From Bacteroidota bacterium (GTDB lineage Bacteria; Bacteroidota; Bacteroidia; Flavobacteriales_D; Crocinitomicaceae), in NCBI GenBank assembly GCA_016866255.1, contig VGMY01000009.1, positions 1 through 64,000 of the forward strand: a DNA stretch of 64,000 bases, read 5' to 3'. The translations under genes were made by a program, and so were the position numbers. Shown in pieces: positions 26,965 through 36,356 of this stretch. The number at the start of each line of letters is the position of its first letter. Within the stretch, counting starts at the first letter, position 1. The notes under the pieces are model-generated. The model was not told the origin of the DNA. It did not search any database and saw nothing but the letters and a program-made list of their open reading frames with translations.

Positions 26965-28677
26965 ATGAAATTTAATTTTTACGTTCTTTCAATCTTGGGT
27001 CTGTCTTTTGGTCTACTTCTCACGAGTTGTGATCAACTCAAAGATTTATCCTATTCTACCACTCCGAATCCGCTGGAAATGCACGGGGATAGCGTTGCCA
27101 TTGCTGTAACAGTTAACATTCCCCCAAAAGGAATTAACAAGAAAGTGATCGCTGAAATAACGCCAACACTGGGTAATACCAAGTTGTCTACTTGGAAAAT
27201 TCAAGGCGAGAAAGCTACCGGGAATGGTCAAACCATAACCTTCAAACCAGGAGGGTCTGCAACATTTTCGGAAGTGGTGGCTTACGATCCTTCTATGGAA
27301 TCTTCAGAACTTGCGATTACTGCTAAAGTTTTCAAGGGGACAAAAGAAAAAACGAAAGAAGCAATACCTGCTACCAAGTTGGCAGATGCCACCATTATCA
27401 CACCATTAATGGTGCGTCCTGCGTTCATGATGCTAACCGAAACTGCAGATATACCTCGTTCGGAGAACAAAACGGCAAGTGCACAATTGAATTTCTTAAA
27501 GGGTAAAGACGATGTAAGAGCTACCGAATTAAAGGACAAAGACATCCTTGACCTAGTTACTTGGATTCAAACAGCCCAAACCAATCCCAAAATTAAAATC
27601 AATTCGATCGCTATCAACGGTTATGCTTCGCCTGACGGTGAAGAAACTTACAATGATCCTTTGTCTGGACGTCGTACAAGAACAGCTAGAACGGCGGTTA
27701 TCGCTGTGATGAAAAAGAATAACCTAACGCAATACTTGGATACCAACATGTATGCGCTCTCAGGAAACGGAGAGGATATGGCAGGTTTTCAAAATGCTCT
27801 AGCCCAGAGTACGACCATCAAACAAGAGGACAAAGACTTGTTCAGTCGAGTATTGTCCATGGGTGGCCAAAACGACAAGAAAGAAGACGATATTTATGCG
27901 CTTTCCAAAGGCTTCACGCAATTGGAAAAAGAAATTTTCCCTGCATTACGCCGAGCGGAGGTTGTTGTGAGCTATACCGAAATGGGATTGAGCGACGACG
28001 AATTGCGTGCAAAAGCCATGGATACTCCAGCGGCTATGTCGGTAGATGAGTTAATTTTTACCGCTTCTAAATTGGTAAAAGACCTAAACGATCAAGGAAA
28101 GATTTACGATGCAGCGGCGTTGAGCTACCCAACGGACGCTCGTGCGCTAAACAACGCAGGAGCTGTTGCCTACATGCAAGGAAACTACGCAAAAGCTAAG
28201 ACTAACTTCGATAAAGCTTTGAGTGCTAAAGACAACAACAAAACCAAAAACAACCTTGCAGGTGTTGCCATGGTACAAGGTGATCGAGCAACGGCGAAGA
28301 AGTTGTTAGGACAGGTTAAAGAGAAAAATGCTGAAATTAATTATAACAACGCAATCATTGCCTTATTAGAAGGAAAGTACAGTTCTGCAGTGACAGGTTT
28401 TAATGCAGCCTCTTTCAACAAAGCTTTAGCTCAAGTATTAGTTGGAACCTTGGATGCTGCCAGTGAAACGCTCGCCAAAAGCAACGACAAAGACGCTGCA
28501 GACGGATTTTATCTAAAGGCGATCATTGCTGCCCGATCCAATGCGGGCGTTGATGCGATTGTTAGTAACCTCAAGTCTGCCATAGCCAAAAACAGCCAAC
28601 TTCGCGAGAAGGCAGGCAAAGATCGTGAATTCATTAAGTTCATAGAAGATCCTACTTTCAGCGCTGCGGTTAAGTAA
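26965..28677 (+). CDS. OmpA-like/TPR lipoprotein
   Basis: A 570-residue predicted lipoprotein (lipobox LLTSC, Cys22). Residues about 30-140 look like Ig-type beta domains. Residues about 165-345 resemble an OmpA/MotB-like peptidoglycan-binding fold (INGYASPDGEETYNDPLSGRRTRTA). Residues about 360-560 form repeated helix pairs of TPR type (ALNNAGAVAYMQGNYAKAKT, then NNLAGVAMVQGDRATAKKLL). This combination suggests an envelope scaffold between outer membrane and peptidoglycan; that is inference. It is a single gene with a terminator immediately downstream and a ~60-nt AT-rich upstream gap that contains the weak -7-like TAATTTAG. Confidence 0.75.
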   Translation: MKFNFYVLSILGLSFGLLLTSCDQLKDLSYSTTPNPLEMHGDSVAIAVTVNIPPKGINKKVIAEITPTLGNTKLSTWKIQGEKATGNGQTITFKPGGSATFSEVVAYDPSMESSELAITAKVFKGTKEKTKEAIPATKLADATIITPLMVRPAFMMLTETADIPRSENKTASAQLNFLKGKDDVRATELKDKDILDLVTWIQTAQTNPKIKINSIAINGYASPDGEETYNDPLSGRRTRTARTAVIAVMKKNNLTQYLDTNMYALSGNGEDMAGFQNALAQSTTIKQEDKDLFSRVLSMGGQNDKKEDDIYALSKGFTQLEKEIFPALRRAEVVVSYTEMGLSDDELRAKAMDTPAAMSVDELIFTASKLVKDLNDQGKIYDAAALSYPTDARALNNAGAVAYMQGNYAKAKTNFDKALSAKDNNKTKNNLAGVAMVQGDRATAKKLLGQVKEKNAEINYNNAIIALLEGKYSSAVTGFNAASFNKALAQVLVGTLDAASETLAKSNDKDAADGFYLKAIIAARSNAGVDAIVSNLKSAIAKNSQLREKAGKDREFIKFIEDPTFSAAVK

Positions 28678-28693
28678 ATAATATCCATTGATG

Positions 28694-29626
28694 TTATCGA
28701 AACCCTCCTTCGCGGAGGGTTTTTTGTTGGTGTAGATATTGCTGCTCGAATTGTCCTGGTGTGGGAATGGAGAGCCACTCACATTGCAGAGTCTCCATAT
28801 CCATGAGCGTAGAGTATCCACAAAAACTCATTACCGTTTTGGCTGAAGCAAGGATTTTGTCGGCTTCTTCCCAGGCAGTGATTTGAGGAATGCTGTTGGG
28901 GAGGGATGGGTGAGAACCAATTACGAAATCTAATTTATCCAGTTCTGTTTTAAAGGATGCAATCAACAGGGGATGAAATTCTTTTGGTCCGTTTAAGAGT
29001 AAAACTTTCCATTTTTTTTCGCGGTCACTCTTTTGGAGGCGGGAGAGAATTCCAAGGTATTTAAAGGGAATGTTGGGCCTCGCGGAAAGTTTTCCTGCCA
29101 AGCGAAGCTTTTCGCAGTCAGCTATCCAACATGCTTGGAAGCGATGCATTAAAAAACGATGTACCCCCTGAAATGGCAAACCATACCAAGGTATAGGCAG
29201 CATGCATTGATGGGTTATGAATATGCTTTCAACGTTAGCATGGATAAATCCATAGCGGTGATCGCTTAATACCAAATTAATGGCCTCGATATTAACGAGT
29301 TCAGCTACCTTTCTTTGTTCTTTTAAAAGTTGCGTGAACAGTTGTGGAAATCCAAAAATGAGGTCCTTGATGCTGAACCCATTGGTGGAAAACACAAAAG
29401 GATAGTCGTCCAAAAGAATGTATTTTGCCTTATCGAGGTAACATCGAAAAATGTGTTCTTGATGCAAATTACAAGCAACGATGATGGAATTATTTTGTTG
29501 TTCAAGTGTCTGAAGTAAGGGAATGGATCGGCTCACATGGCCTGAGCCCCAATTTAGGGCGGCAAAAAGAATTCTTCGGTTTTTAATTTCGGAAACAGCA
29601 GGAATTCGATTAAAATTTGTGCACAT
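28694..29626 (-). CDS. Glycosyltransferase-like protein (MurG/GT28-like fold)
   Basis: A 310-residue protein with a GT-B-like N-terminal signature: RILFAALNWGSGHVSRSIPLLQTL (GSGHVSR loop, compare the GGTGGH loop of MurG and the GxGH loop of UDP-glycosyltransferases). The second half has a nucleotide-sugar-like region (LLNGPKEFHPLL, then MSFCGYSTLMDMETLQCEWLSIPTPGQFEQQYL, the last resembling the donor-binding GxxSxxE...PxxxQ motif). It would transfer a sugar to an unknown acceptor. The C-terminus (REGGFR) is encoded inside the terminator hairpin of the convergent neighbour. It is single and divergent from clpP. Confidence 0.7.
   Translation of the reverse strand: MCTNFNRIPAVSEIKNRRILFAALNWGSGHVSRSIPLLQTLEQQNNSIIVACNLHQEHIFRCYLDKAKYILLDDYPFVFSTNGFSIKDLIFGFPQLFTQLLKEQRKVAELVNIEAINLVLSDHRYGFIHANVESIFITHQCMLPIPWYGLPFQGVHRFLMHRFQACWIADCEKLRLAGKLSARPNIPFKYLGILSRLQKSDREKKWKVLLLNGPKEFHPLLIASFKTELDKLDFVIGSHPSLPNSIPQITAWEEADKILASAKTVMSFCGYSTLMDMETLQCEWLSIPTPGQFEQQYLHQQKTLREGGFR
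28701..28725 (+). terminator. Terminator after OmpA/TPR lipoprotein gene
   Basis: AACCCTCC / GGAGGGTT stem (28701-28708 with 28714-28721), 5-nt TTCGC loop, then T's to 28725. The hairpin is at the same time the last codons of the convergent glycosyltransferase-like gene. Confidence 0.8.
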
Positions 29627-29652
29627 TCGCAGGTCTTATGGTTCGAATTGGT

Positions 29653-29660
29653 TATTTTTG
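29653..29660 (+). promoter_or_regulatory. clpP -7 box
   Basis: TATTTTTG ending 19 nt before the clpP ATG (29680). Confidence 0.55.
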
Positions 29661-29679
29661 ACACTTAAAATTAGAATAA

Positions 29680-30348
29680 ATGAACGAAGGATCTGAGTTT
29701 TTGAAATATGCGAGTAAGCATCTCGGCATCAATAGTATGCATGTAGGGCATTACATCGATTCATCCATGACTCCTTACATTATCGAGGAACGCCCCATGA
29801 ACATGACACAAATGGACGTGTTTTCCAGATTGATGATGGATAGAATCATTTTTTTGGGCACAGGTATCAACGACCAAGTCGCTAACATTATAAATGCTCA
29901 ACTGCTTTTCTTAGAATCTTTAGATTCGAAAAAAGACATTCAAATATACATGAATTCTCCCGGTGGCTCGGTATATGCGGGGTTGGGAATTTACGATACC
30001 ATGCAATACATTCGACCCGATGTATCTACGATTTGTACGGGAATTGCAGCTTCCATGGGAGCCGTTCTGCTTTGCGCCGGAGCCGAGGGAAAAAGAAGTG
30101 CGCTCAAACACGCTCGGGTTATGATTCATCAACCGCTGGGAGGTGCTCAAGGTCAAGCTTCTGATATTGAGATTACGGCTCGCGAAATTCAGAAATTAAA
30201 GAAAGAGCTGTACGACATTATTGCGCACCACTCCAAGCAAGATTATGACAAGGTTTACGCAGACTCTGACCGCGATTATTGGATGACCTCCGAGGAAGCA
30301 AAGGCGTATGGTATGGTGGATGAAGTGTTGATTCGTAATCCGAAATAA
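29680..30348 (+). CDS. clpP: ATP-dependent Clp protease proteolytic subunit
   Basis: A 222-residue serine protease that forms the tetradecameric chamber of ClpXP. The catalytic Ser125 lies in [11 protein letters not shown] and His150 in [27 protein letters not shown] near residue 92 forms the oxyanion region. The long N-terminal stretch before [14 protein letters not shown] is the usual Bacteroidota form. clpX follows after 1 nt, so the two are certainly cotranscribed. Confidence 0.97.
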   Translation: MNEGSEFLKYASKHLGINSMHVGHYIDSSMTPYIIEERPMNMTQMDVFSRLMMDRIIFLGTGINDQVANIINAQLLFLESLDSKKDIQIYMNSPGGSVYAGLGIYDTMQYIRPDVSTICTGIAASMGAVLLCAGAEGKRSALKHARVMIHQPLGGAQGQASDIEITAREIQKLKKELYDIIAHHSKQDYDKVYADSDRDYWMTSEEAKAYGMVDEVLIRNPK

Positions 30349-30349
30349 A

Positions 30350-31573
30350 ATGCCAGGTAAAAAGGAATGTTCTTTTTGCGGAAAAGCAGTTAATCCTCCA
30401 AACGTACTGATATCAGGCATCTCTGCATTGATTTGCGACGATTGCGTTGTACAAGCTGGACGAATTGTTGAATCCGAGCGAAAAACGTCGTTAACGGAAA
30501 CAAAAACAGCAGGGTTTAAGTACCTTAAGCCGAAAGAGTTAAACGCCGAGTTGGCCAACTATGTTATAGGCCAAGAGGAAGCGAAAAAAGTGTTGAGCGT
30601 AGCCGTATACAACCACTATAAACGCATTTTAAATCCTGAGTCTCCTGAGGATGTAGAAATCGAAAAGTCGAACATTGTTTTAGTAGGAAGAACGGGTACT
30701 GGGAAAACGTTATTGGCCAGAACGATTGCGCGAATGTTGGATGTGCCTTTCTGTATTGCCGACGCAACCGTATTAACGGAAGCCGGGTATGTGGGAGAAG
30801 ATGTTGAAAACATACTTGTTCGCTTACTTCAAGCGGCAGATTACGATGTAGAGAGAGCCCAAAGAGGTATTGTGTTTATTGATGAAATTGATAAGATTGC
30901 CCGAAAACGCGATAATCCGTCAATTACACGAGACGTCTCTGGAGAAGGTGTCCAGCAAGCTCTGTTGAAACTATTAGAGGGCGCAAGCGTTAATGTGCCC
31001 CCTCAGGGAGGAAGAAAGCATCCCGATCAAAAAATGATTCAAGTCGATACAAAACATATACTTTTCATTTGCGGAGGAGCCTTTGACGGGATAGAAAAAA
31101 TAATCGCTAGCAGGTTGAATAAAAATAAAATTGGCTTCTCAAGCTCCCTACAGGGCCGCATTGAAAACAATGATTTACTCAGCAATATTTCGCCATTAGA
31201 CTTAAAATCCTACGGCCTTATCCCGGAGTTAATAGGAAGGTTCCCAGTGCTCTCTTACCTTACGCCCCTTGACCGCGGAGCATTGAAGCGTATTTTAACT
31301 GAACCCAAGAATGCCCTGATGAAACAGTTTGTACGCATGTTCCAGCTGGATGGCGTAAAACTTACTTTTGATCAGGAGGTGTTGGATTTTATTGTGGATA
31401 AAGCGCTGGAATTTCAGCTTGGGGCAAGAGGGCTAAGATCTATTGTTGAGGCTGTTTTTATGGATGCTATGTACGAATTTCCTTCGTCCACGAAAAAAAA
31501 ATTACATGTTGATATAAACTATTGTCGTTTGGTTTTTGAAAAAACAAATATCAAAAGGCTCTCGGCGGCTTAA
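30350..31573 (+). CDS. clpX: Clp protease ATP-binding subunit ClpX
   Basis: A 407-residue AAA+ unfoldase. The N-terminal zinc-binding domain has Cys7, Cys10, Cys29 and Cys32. Walker A is GRTGTGKT (the family more often has GPTG.GKT, so Pro is replaced by Arg), Walker B is [10 protein letters not shown], and the pore loop is GYVGEDVE. Sensor-type residues are in [31 protein letters not shown] (visible as [13 protein letters not shown]). It delivers substrates to ClpP encoded just upstream. Confidence 0.96.
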   Translation: MPGKKECSFCGKAVNPPNVLISGISALICDDCVVQAGRIVESERKTSLTETKTAGFKYLKPKELNAELANYVIGQEEAKKVLSVAVYNHYKRILNPESPEDVEIEKSNIVLVGRTGTGKTLLARTIARMLDVPFCIADATVLTEAGYVGEDVENILVRLLQAADYDVERAQRGIVFIDEIDKIARKRDNPSITRDVSGEGVQQALLKLLEGASVNVPPQGGRKHPDQKMIQVDTKHILFICGGAFDGIEKIIASRLNKNKIGFSSSLQGRIENNDLLSNISPLDLKSYGLIPELIGRFPVLSYLTPLDRGALKRILTEPKNALMKQFVRMFQLDGVKLTFDQEVLDFIVDKALEFQLGARGLRSIVEAVFMDAMYEFPSSTKKKLHVDINYCRLVFEKTNIKRLSAA

Positions 31574-31598
31574 TTAGATGGACGAATTATACTAAACA

Positions 31599-32576
31599 AT
31601 GAAAACACTTCAATTTCGCGAAGCATTACGAGAGGCCATGTCTGAGGAGATGCGCAGAGATCCATCTGTTTTTTTACTAGGTGAGGAGGTTGCAGAATAC
31701 AATGGGGCCTACAAAGTATCCCAAGGGATGTTGGATGAGTTTGGGCCGAAACGAGTTATTGATACGCCGATTGCGGAGTTAGGTTTTGCTGGAATCGCAG
31801 TTGGAGCATCTATGAATGGTCTTCGTCCTGTAGTGGAGTTCATGACCTGGAATTTCGCCATTCTTGCTGCGGATCAAATCATCAATTCTGCCGCAAAAAT
31901 GTTGCAAATGTCGGGAGGACAATACCATTGCCCCATCGTTTTTCGTGGAGGAAACGGCACAGCAGGTCAATTAGCTGCAACACACTCTCAGAGTTTTGAG
32001 GCATTTTACGCACATGTTCCAGGATTGAAAGTCATTACTCCCTCCACCCCGGCAGATGCCAAAGGCCTGTTGAAAGCCGCGATTCGCGACGAAGATCCCG
32101 TGGTTTTTCTCGAATCAGAAAAAATGTACGGCGATAAAGGGGAGGTACCTGAGGGAGAATTCATCATTCCAATCGGTGTCGCTGACATTAAGCGAAAGGG
32201 AAGTGATGTGACCGTGGTTTCTTTTGGGAAAATCATTAAAGTTGCTCACGAGGCTGCCGAATTGCTCGCGAAAGAGAATATCCATATTGAGATCATTGAT
32301 TTACGCACCATTCGTCCCATCGATTACCCATGTGTTGTAAATTCCATTAAGAAAACCAACCGCTGTGTTGTTCTGGAAGAATCTTGGCCCCTGGCAAGCA
32401 TTTCCTCTGAAATTGCCTACCATTTGCAGCGCCATGCCTTCGATTATCTGGATGCACCGGTGGAAAGAGTTACTCAAACCGATACGCCTTTTGCCTTTTC
32501 TCCAACACTGATCGATGAGGCTTTGCCCAATGTAGATCGCTTAATCAAAGCGGTTAAGAGAACGCTTTACCGCTAA
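31599..32576 (+). CDS. pdhB: Pyruvate dehydrogenase E1 component subunit beta
   Basis: A 325-residue transketolase-like E1-beta chain. MKTLQFREALREAMSEEMRR opens the protein, followed by FLLGEEVAEYNGAYKVSQGM (thiamine-site Glu in LLGEEV) and GPKRVIDTPIAELGFAGIAVGA. The C-terminal domain contains IEIIDLRTIRPIDYPCVVNSI. It pairs with an E1-alpha that is not in this window. The match to pyruvate rather than branched-chain E1-beta is by overall resemblance. It lies 25 nt after clpX. Confidence 0.9.
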   Translation: MKTLQFREALREAMSEEMRRDPSVFLLGEEVAEYNGAYKVSQGMLDEFGPKRVIDTPIAELGFAGIAVGASMNGLRPVVEFMTWNFAILAADQIINSAAKMLQMSGGQYHCPIVFRGGNGTAGQLAATHSQSFEAFYAHVPGLKVITPSTPADAKGLLKAAIRDEDPVVFLESEKMYGDKGEVPEGEFIIPIGVADIKRKGSDVTVVSFGKIIKVAHEAAELLAKENIHIEIIDLRTIRPIDYPCVVNSIKKTNRCVVLEESWPLASISSEIAYHLQRHAFDYLDAPVERVTQTDTPFAFSPTLIDEALPNVDRLIKAVKRTLYR

Positions 32577-32578
32577 AC

Positions 32579-33994
32579 TTAACGTTTTACGTATCGTACC
32601 AGACCTATGCGTTGGTTGTTGCGTGAGAGTTCAACGAGATACATACCCTGCGTCAAAGATCGAATGTCGATAGGACCCTTATCTTCGGTGGATAAAATTT
32701 TCACTCCGTTCATGGCGTAAAGTGTCACAACCATCGGAAGGCCATCGCTAATTATAACGTTAAGTTCCTGGTTGCCCGGATTGGGTATTAGTTGAAATTG
32801 GACGATTTCATGTTGAAGGTTCAGCGTTTGACAAATTTCTGTACTGCTGATTTGTGGGGCAAAAAATTGGGCTATTTCTAGTTGACGTTGGTTCATGTCG
32901 TCGTAGGCATGGCAAGGTGCGTTGATTTGGTCAAGACAACTTCCTTGAAGGAAAGCATATTGGTACGGAAATGCATTTGCGGTGAAGTGATTTTGAATGG
33001 TATATCCGTAATTGTTTTGGTTGTTCCAATCGCTGATGCTTTGACCGCCATGTACCACAGGAGTGTTGGCGATGGCGTTGCAATTATATCCATTCGTCAA
33101 ACACCAATCCAATCCCCATAACACCTGTTTGCTGTCAATGGGAACCATAAGATCACAGGGTTTATGGTAGGAGTAAATGCTGGGCTTGACCTTGTTTGCT
33201 GGGTGCACTTGCAAAAGATCCGACATCAATGCGCCAAAAATGTTTCCAATTCCCTTGATAGTAAAATTCACCAAACTCGGCTCTATGTCACCCTCTATGC
33301 CTCCTAAATCGGGCCGTGGGATGCTATTGCCAAAGGTCTCTCCAGCATTGTGGGAACAATTCATGGCATTCGGATGAGGAGCGGTTAGGGGATTGAGGGC
33401 ATAGGTTGATGCTGGACGCTCCGAAGCATCGTTCATGAGGCCAATACCCAGCGCAATAAAGGCTCCCGCACTTTCACCAACAAGAAAAACATTGTTGGTA
33501 TCTATCGCGTAGGTTTGGTTACGGTTCATTAAATACCGCAATGCTCCCTTTCCGTCCTGTATGCCACGGTAACATGCACGAAACCATTCGGCGCTGTCAG
33601 AGGCAAATAGGCAAGGATAGTTGGGATAGTTGCAATTCCAAGCATTATCATCTGAAAGGAATCCCAAACGATAAGAAATACTGGCAGTGACATAACCGCG
33701 CCGCGCAAATTCCTTGCAATAGTCTTGTACGCTCGCATCGTTCTTACTGCCCATAACGAATACTCCTCCATGAATCACAACCATCAATGGCCAACGGGAT
33801 GTTTGATTCGGATTCGAACATTGGGGAGAATATATATCCATGTAAAGGTTGACGTTATTTCCGTTGAAATCAACGGCGCTGCCGTAGGCAACATTTAAAA
33901 CGCTGTCATAAGAATACTGTTGGTCAACCCAATTTTGGGATTGCGCAATGAAATGGACTCCCAAAGCAAGCAAGATAAATACGGTTTTTTTCAT
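32579..33994 (-). CDS. T9SS-secreted carboxylesterase-like alpha/beta hydrolase
   Basis: A 471-residue exported esterase. I use the ATG at 33994, which gives the signal peptide MKKTVFILLALGVHFIAQSQ; the frame stays open upstream to 34231 but that part runs back over the terminator and into the next gene. The hydrolase core has the oxyanion motif WPLMVVIHGGVFVMGSK and the nucleophile elbow VFLVGESAGAFIALG (GESAG). The last ~75 residues (FQLIPNPGNQELNVIISDG to the C-terminus) are a type A T9SS sorting domain. Probably an extracellular or surface lipase/esterase; the substrate is unknown. It is downstream of the subtilase gene but separated by a terminator. Confidence 0.85.
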   Translation of the reverse strand: MKKTVFILLALGVHFIAQSQNWVDQQYSYDSVLNVAYGSAVDFNGNNVNLYMDIYSPQCSNPNQTSRWPLMVVIHGGVFVMGSKNDASVQDYCKEFARRGYVTASISYRLGFLSDDNAWNCNYPNYPCLFASDSAEWFRACYRGIQDGKGALRYLMNRNQTYAIDTNNVFLVGESAGAFIALGIGLMNDASERPASTYALNPLTAPHPNAMNCSHNAGETFGNSIPRPDLGGIEGDIEPSLVNFTIKGIGNIFGALMSDLLQVHPANKVKPSIYSYHKPCDLMVPIDSKQVLWGLDWCLTNGYNCNAIANTPVVHGGQSISDWNNQNNYGYTIQNHFTANAFPYQYAFLQGSCLDQINAPCHAYDDMNQRQLEIAQFFAPQISSTEICQTLNLQHEIVQFQLIPNPGNQELNVIISDGLPMVVTLYAMNGVKILSTEDKGPIDIRSLTQGMYLVELSRNNQRIGLVRYVKR

Positions 33995-34010
33995 AATTTC
34001 TTTCAAAGCT

Positions 34011-34044
34011 AAAAAAAAAAGGGACCAAAGTCCCTTTTTTTTTA
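34011..34044 (-). terminator. Terminator downstream of the subtilase gene
   Basis: GGGAC-CAAA-GTCCC hairpin (34021-34034) flanked by ten A's on the left and ten T's on the right, so it works on both strands. It separates the subtilase and esterase genes. Confidence 0.85.
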
Positions 34045-34053
34045 AATTCCTAC

Positions 34054-36186
34054 TTAAATAATCACCAGTTGTCGGCTTGCCGTTGATCCATTCACTCCAA
34101 TCACTTTCACAGAGTATAATCCTGATGGAAGGTCTAATACTTCGGTGGTTTGGGTATTGAAAATTTTCTTTGTCAATATTACACTTCCCATTTGGTTGAC
34201 AATGATCAATTGAGAAGCGGCTCCTTTCCACTTGATGCGAACGTCACCGTCAGAAGGATTAGGTGATAAGTTTAAGCTTACATCCATCAATGAATTCGTG
34301 TTTGCGGTTGTTTCGTTTTCTACTACGAAGTCCATTTCTGTTACACATCCGTTGGCATCAGTGACGGTTACGGTGTAGATCCCAGCTTCTAGGTCGCCAA
34401 TGTTTTGCGTTGTAGCTCCATTAGACCATTCAAAGCTGTAACCTGGAGTTCCTCCGTTAACCGTAAGCTTGATTTTTCCTTCGTTGTTGCCAAAGTCAGC
34501 ATCAATGTCGGCGCTTATTTCCGTGGCTTGCGGTTCCGTTACATAAAAGTTGCCAAAGGTGCTGCAACCGTTGATATCCGCTATGGTTACTTGGTAGTTG
34601 CCAGCGGTAAGGTTGGAAACCGTACTTCCCGTTGCTCCGTTGTTCCACGTGTATGTATACGTCGGGGTTCCTTGAGCCACGGTTACATTGATGGATCCGT
34701 TTTCTCCTCCGTTGCATATTACGTTATGTACCATACTGTTGTCGATTACCGGTGTAGAATTCTGAATTACCATATTTTGAGAAAGCGTGCACCCATGTGC
34801 ATCGATGAGCGTTACGGAATAATTACCGGAGTTTAATCCTGCATTGTTGACACCTGTTGCTCCGTTGCTCCAAACGTATTGGTAAGGCTCCTGACCATTG
34901 GAAGGACTTAGGGTAATGCTCCCCTCGCCTTCAACGCACCCGTTGTAGGTATGAATCGTTAAATCTAAGGTATTAGGTGCTTGTAAAGCTGCTTGCACTG
35001 CGTCGAAAGCATTGAGCCTTCCTGCCCCTAAAAGTCCTGCATAGGAAGGATTTAAGGCATCGATATCCTGCGCTGTATTTTTAAGGATGGTCTCGATTTG
35101 ATCATTGCTTAAGCAAGGATTTGCACTTAACATTAAGGCAACCGTACCTGTAACAAATGGAGCGGCCAAAGAAGACCCTGACGCCGTCCCATAATGGGTT
35201 ACATCCAACGGAATATTGATATCAAAACCGGGTGCACTTAGGTCAACTCGACCGTTGTGTTGATGCGCTGTAGAAGGATCTCCTATAATTGCTTCATGGT
35301 TATCGTGATCTCCGATGCTGGTAACGGCAAATACTCGATCGTAGGCTGCAGGATAGGTTAAAGCGCCTGCATCTCCGCACGTAGTTCCGTTGCCCGCTGC
35401 TGCAATGATAAAGGTTCCGTTGCTATACACTTCGTTAATTACTGCTTGCTCAAAGGAACTGGGGGTACATCCTGAAAACCAACTGATGTTGATTACATCA
35501 ATTCCCGCATAGGTGGCAACCAGTAGCTCATTGAAGTCCATTTTATAAAATGCAATGGAAGAATTAAAGCCTATGGAACTGTTTCCAACGAAATTCTCGG
35601 TATTTCCTGCTGCGAGGCTCGCAACCGCTGTTCCGTGATCGGGGGATAAACTGTTGTTGCTATCGTAATAGGCGATTTTCCCTGCTAACTCCTCGTGAGT
35701 TGGGTTCAAGTTCTCATCGCTGATACCCACAACAAATGCACTGTTGGAATGCGAAAGGTCCCAGGCTTGGGGAGCTTTGATCAGGTCAAGTGCATAGTTC
35801 GAACTAAAGGCAGCGTGGTAATCGTTGGGAATATACAGCGTATGATATTCAGGAGCACGCTCAATTTCAGCAACTATGCTGGGGAAGTTTCTTAACGTTT
35901 GAGTTAAGGTGCTTTCGTCGCATGTGCATTGGAAAGAAAACACGTTTAAGAGTTGCTCGTTTTTTGAGTTGGGAAGTGCTTGCACAATGCCATTGACACC
36001 CACCTGACTCAAGGCACTTGCCAAAGAGCCATTTGCCGCTGCTATGGTTCCATTAGGAAGAACGGTGGGAATTTGTACATCGTCATAAATTCTAGCCCAT
36101 ACACTATTATACTGAGCTTTAGCGCCGAAGGCACTGAGTCCTAGCATTCCTGCTAATAAGATTCCGAAGTTGTTTTGCTTTTTCAT
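34054..36186 (-). CDS. T9SS-secreted subtilisin-like serine protease with SprB-type repeats
   Basis: A 710-residue S8 peptidase. Signal peptide MKKQNNFGILLAGMLGLSAFGAKAQ, then a propeptide-like segment, then the catalytic domain: Asp in VVGISDENLNPTHEEL, His in DHGTAVASLAAG, Ser in GTASGSSLAAPFVTG, with the Asn oxyanion region at AAAGNGTTCGDAG. The triad is complete although the Ser motif is GSSLAAP rather than GTSMAAP. After it come three SprB-type repeats (each PYQYVWSNGATG, TYTYTWNNGATG, GYSFEWSNGATT) and a type A T9SS sorting domain (LNLSPNPSDGDVRIKWKG onward). Predicted to be surface-exposed or released. Confidence 0.92.
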   Translation of the reverse strand: MKKQNNFGILLAGMLGLSAFGAKAQYNSVWARIYDDVQIPTVLPNGTIAAANGSLASALSQVGVNGIVQALPNSKNEQLLNVFSFQCTCDESTLTQTLRNFPSIVAEIERAPEYHTLYIPNDYHAAFSSNYALDLIKAPQAWDLSHSNSAFVVGISDENLNPTHEELAGKIAYYDSNNSLSPDHGTAVASLAAGNTENFVGNSSIGFNSSIAFYKMDFNELLVATYAGIDVINISWFSGCTPSSFEQAVINEVYSNGTFIIAAAGNGTTCGDAGALTYPAAYDRVFAVTSIGDHDNHEAIIGDPSTAHQHNGRVDLSAPGFDINIPLDVTHYGTASGSSLAAPFVTGTVALMLSANPCLSNDQIETILKNTAQDIDALNPSYAGLLGAGRLNAFDAVQAALQAPNTLDLTIHTYNGCVEGEGSITLSPSNGQEPYQYVWSNGATGVNNAGLNSGNYSVTLIDAHGCTLSQNMVIQNSTPVIDNSMVHNVICNGGENGSINVTVAQGTPTYTYTWNNGATGSTVSNLTAGNYQVTIADINGCSTFGNFYVTEPQATEISADIDADFGNNEGKIKLTVNGGTPGYSFEWSNGATTQNIGDLEAGIYTVTVTDANGCVTEMDFVVENETTANTNSLMDVSLNLSPNPSDGDVRIKWKGAASQLIIVNQMGSVILTKKIFNTQTTEVLDLPSGLYSVKVIGVNGSTASRQLVII

Positions 36187-36223
36187 AATTTACGTTTTAA
36201 AAGTTAATTTCCGTTTTCTGAGA

Positions 36224-36231
36224 CAAAGATG
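36224..36231 (-). promoter_or_regulatory. Possible -7 box for the subtilase gene
   Basis: CATCTTTG on the minus strand, one mismatch to TAnnTTTG, 38 nt before the ATG at 36186. The rest of the 170-nt gap (36187-36356) shows nothing else. Confidence 0.3.
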
Positions 36232-36356
36232 GTGGAGGCATTATTATCGATGTCCGAATCTCTTGATTTCGTGATGCTAAATACCATCAACCACACACCA
36301 GAGAATACGTATTTGTACGTTGAGATTACGGTTTTACACGTAGTTTTAACGAATTT

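Noticed and set aside
29641..29660. tRNA T-loop-like GGTTCGAAT near 29645
   Set aside because: No acceptor stem, D-loop or anticodon stem can be built around it; it is part of the clpP upstream region.
34000..34231. Extended esterase start at 34231
   Set aside because: The extension runs through the terminator and the 3' end of the subtilase gene; the ATG at 33994 yields a signal peptide.
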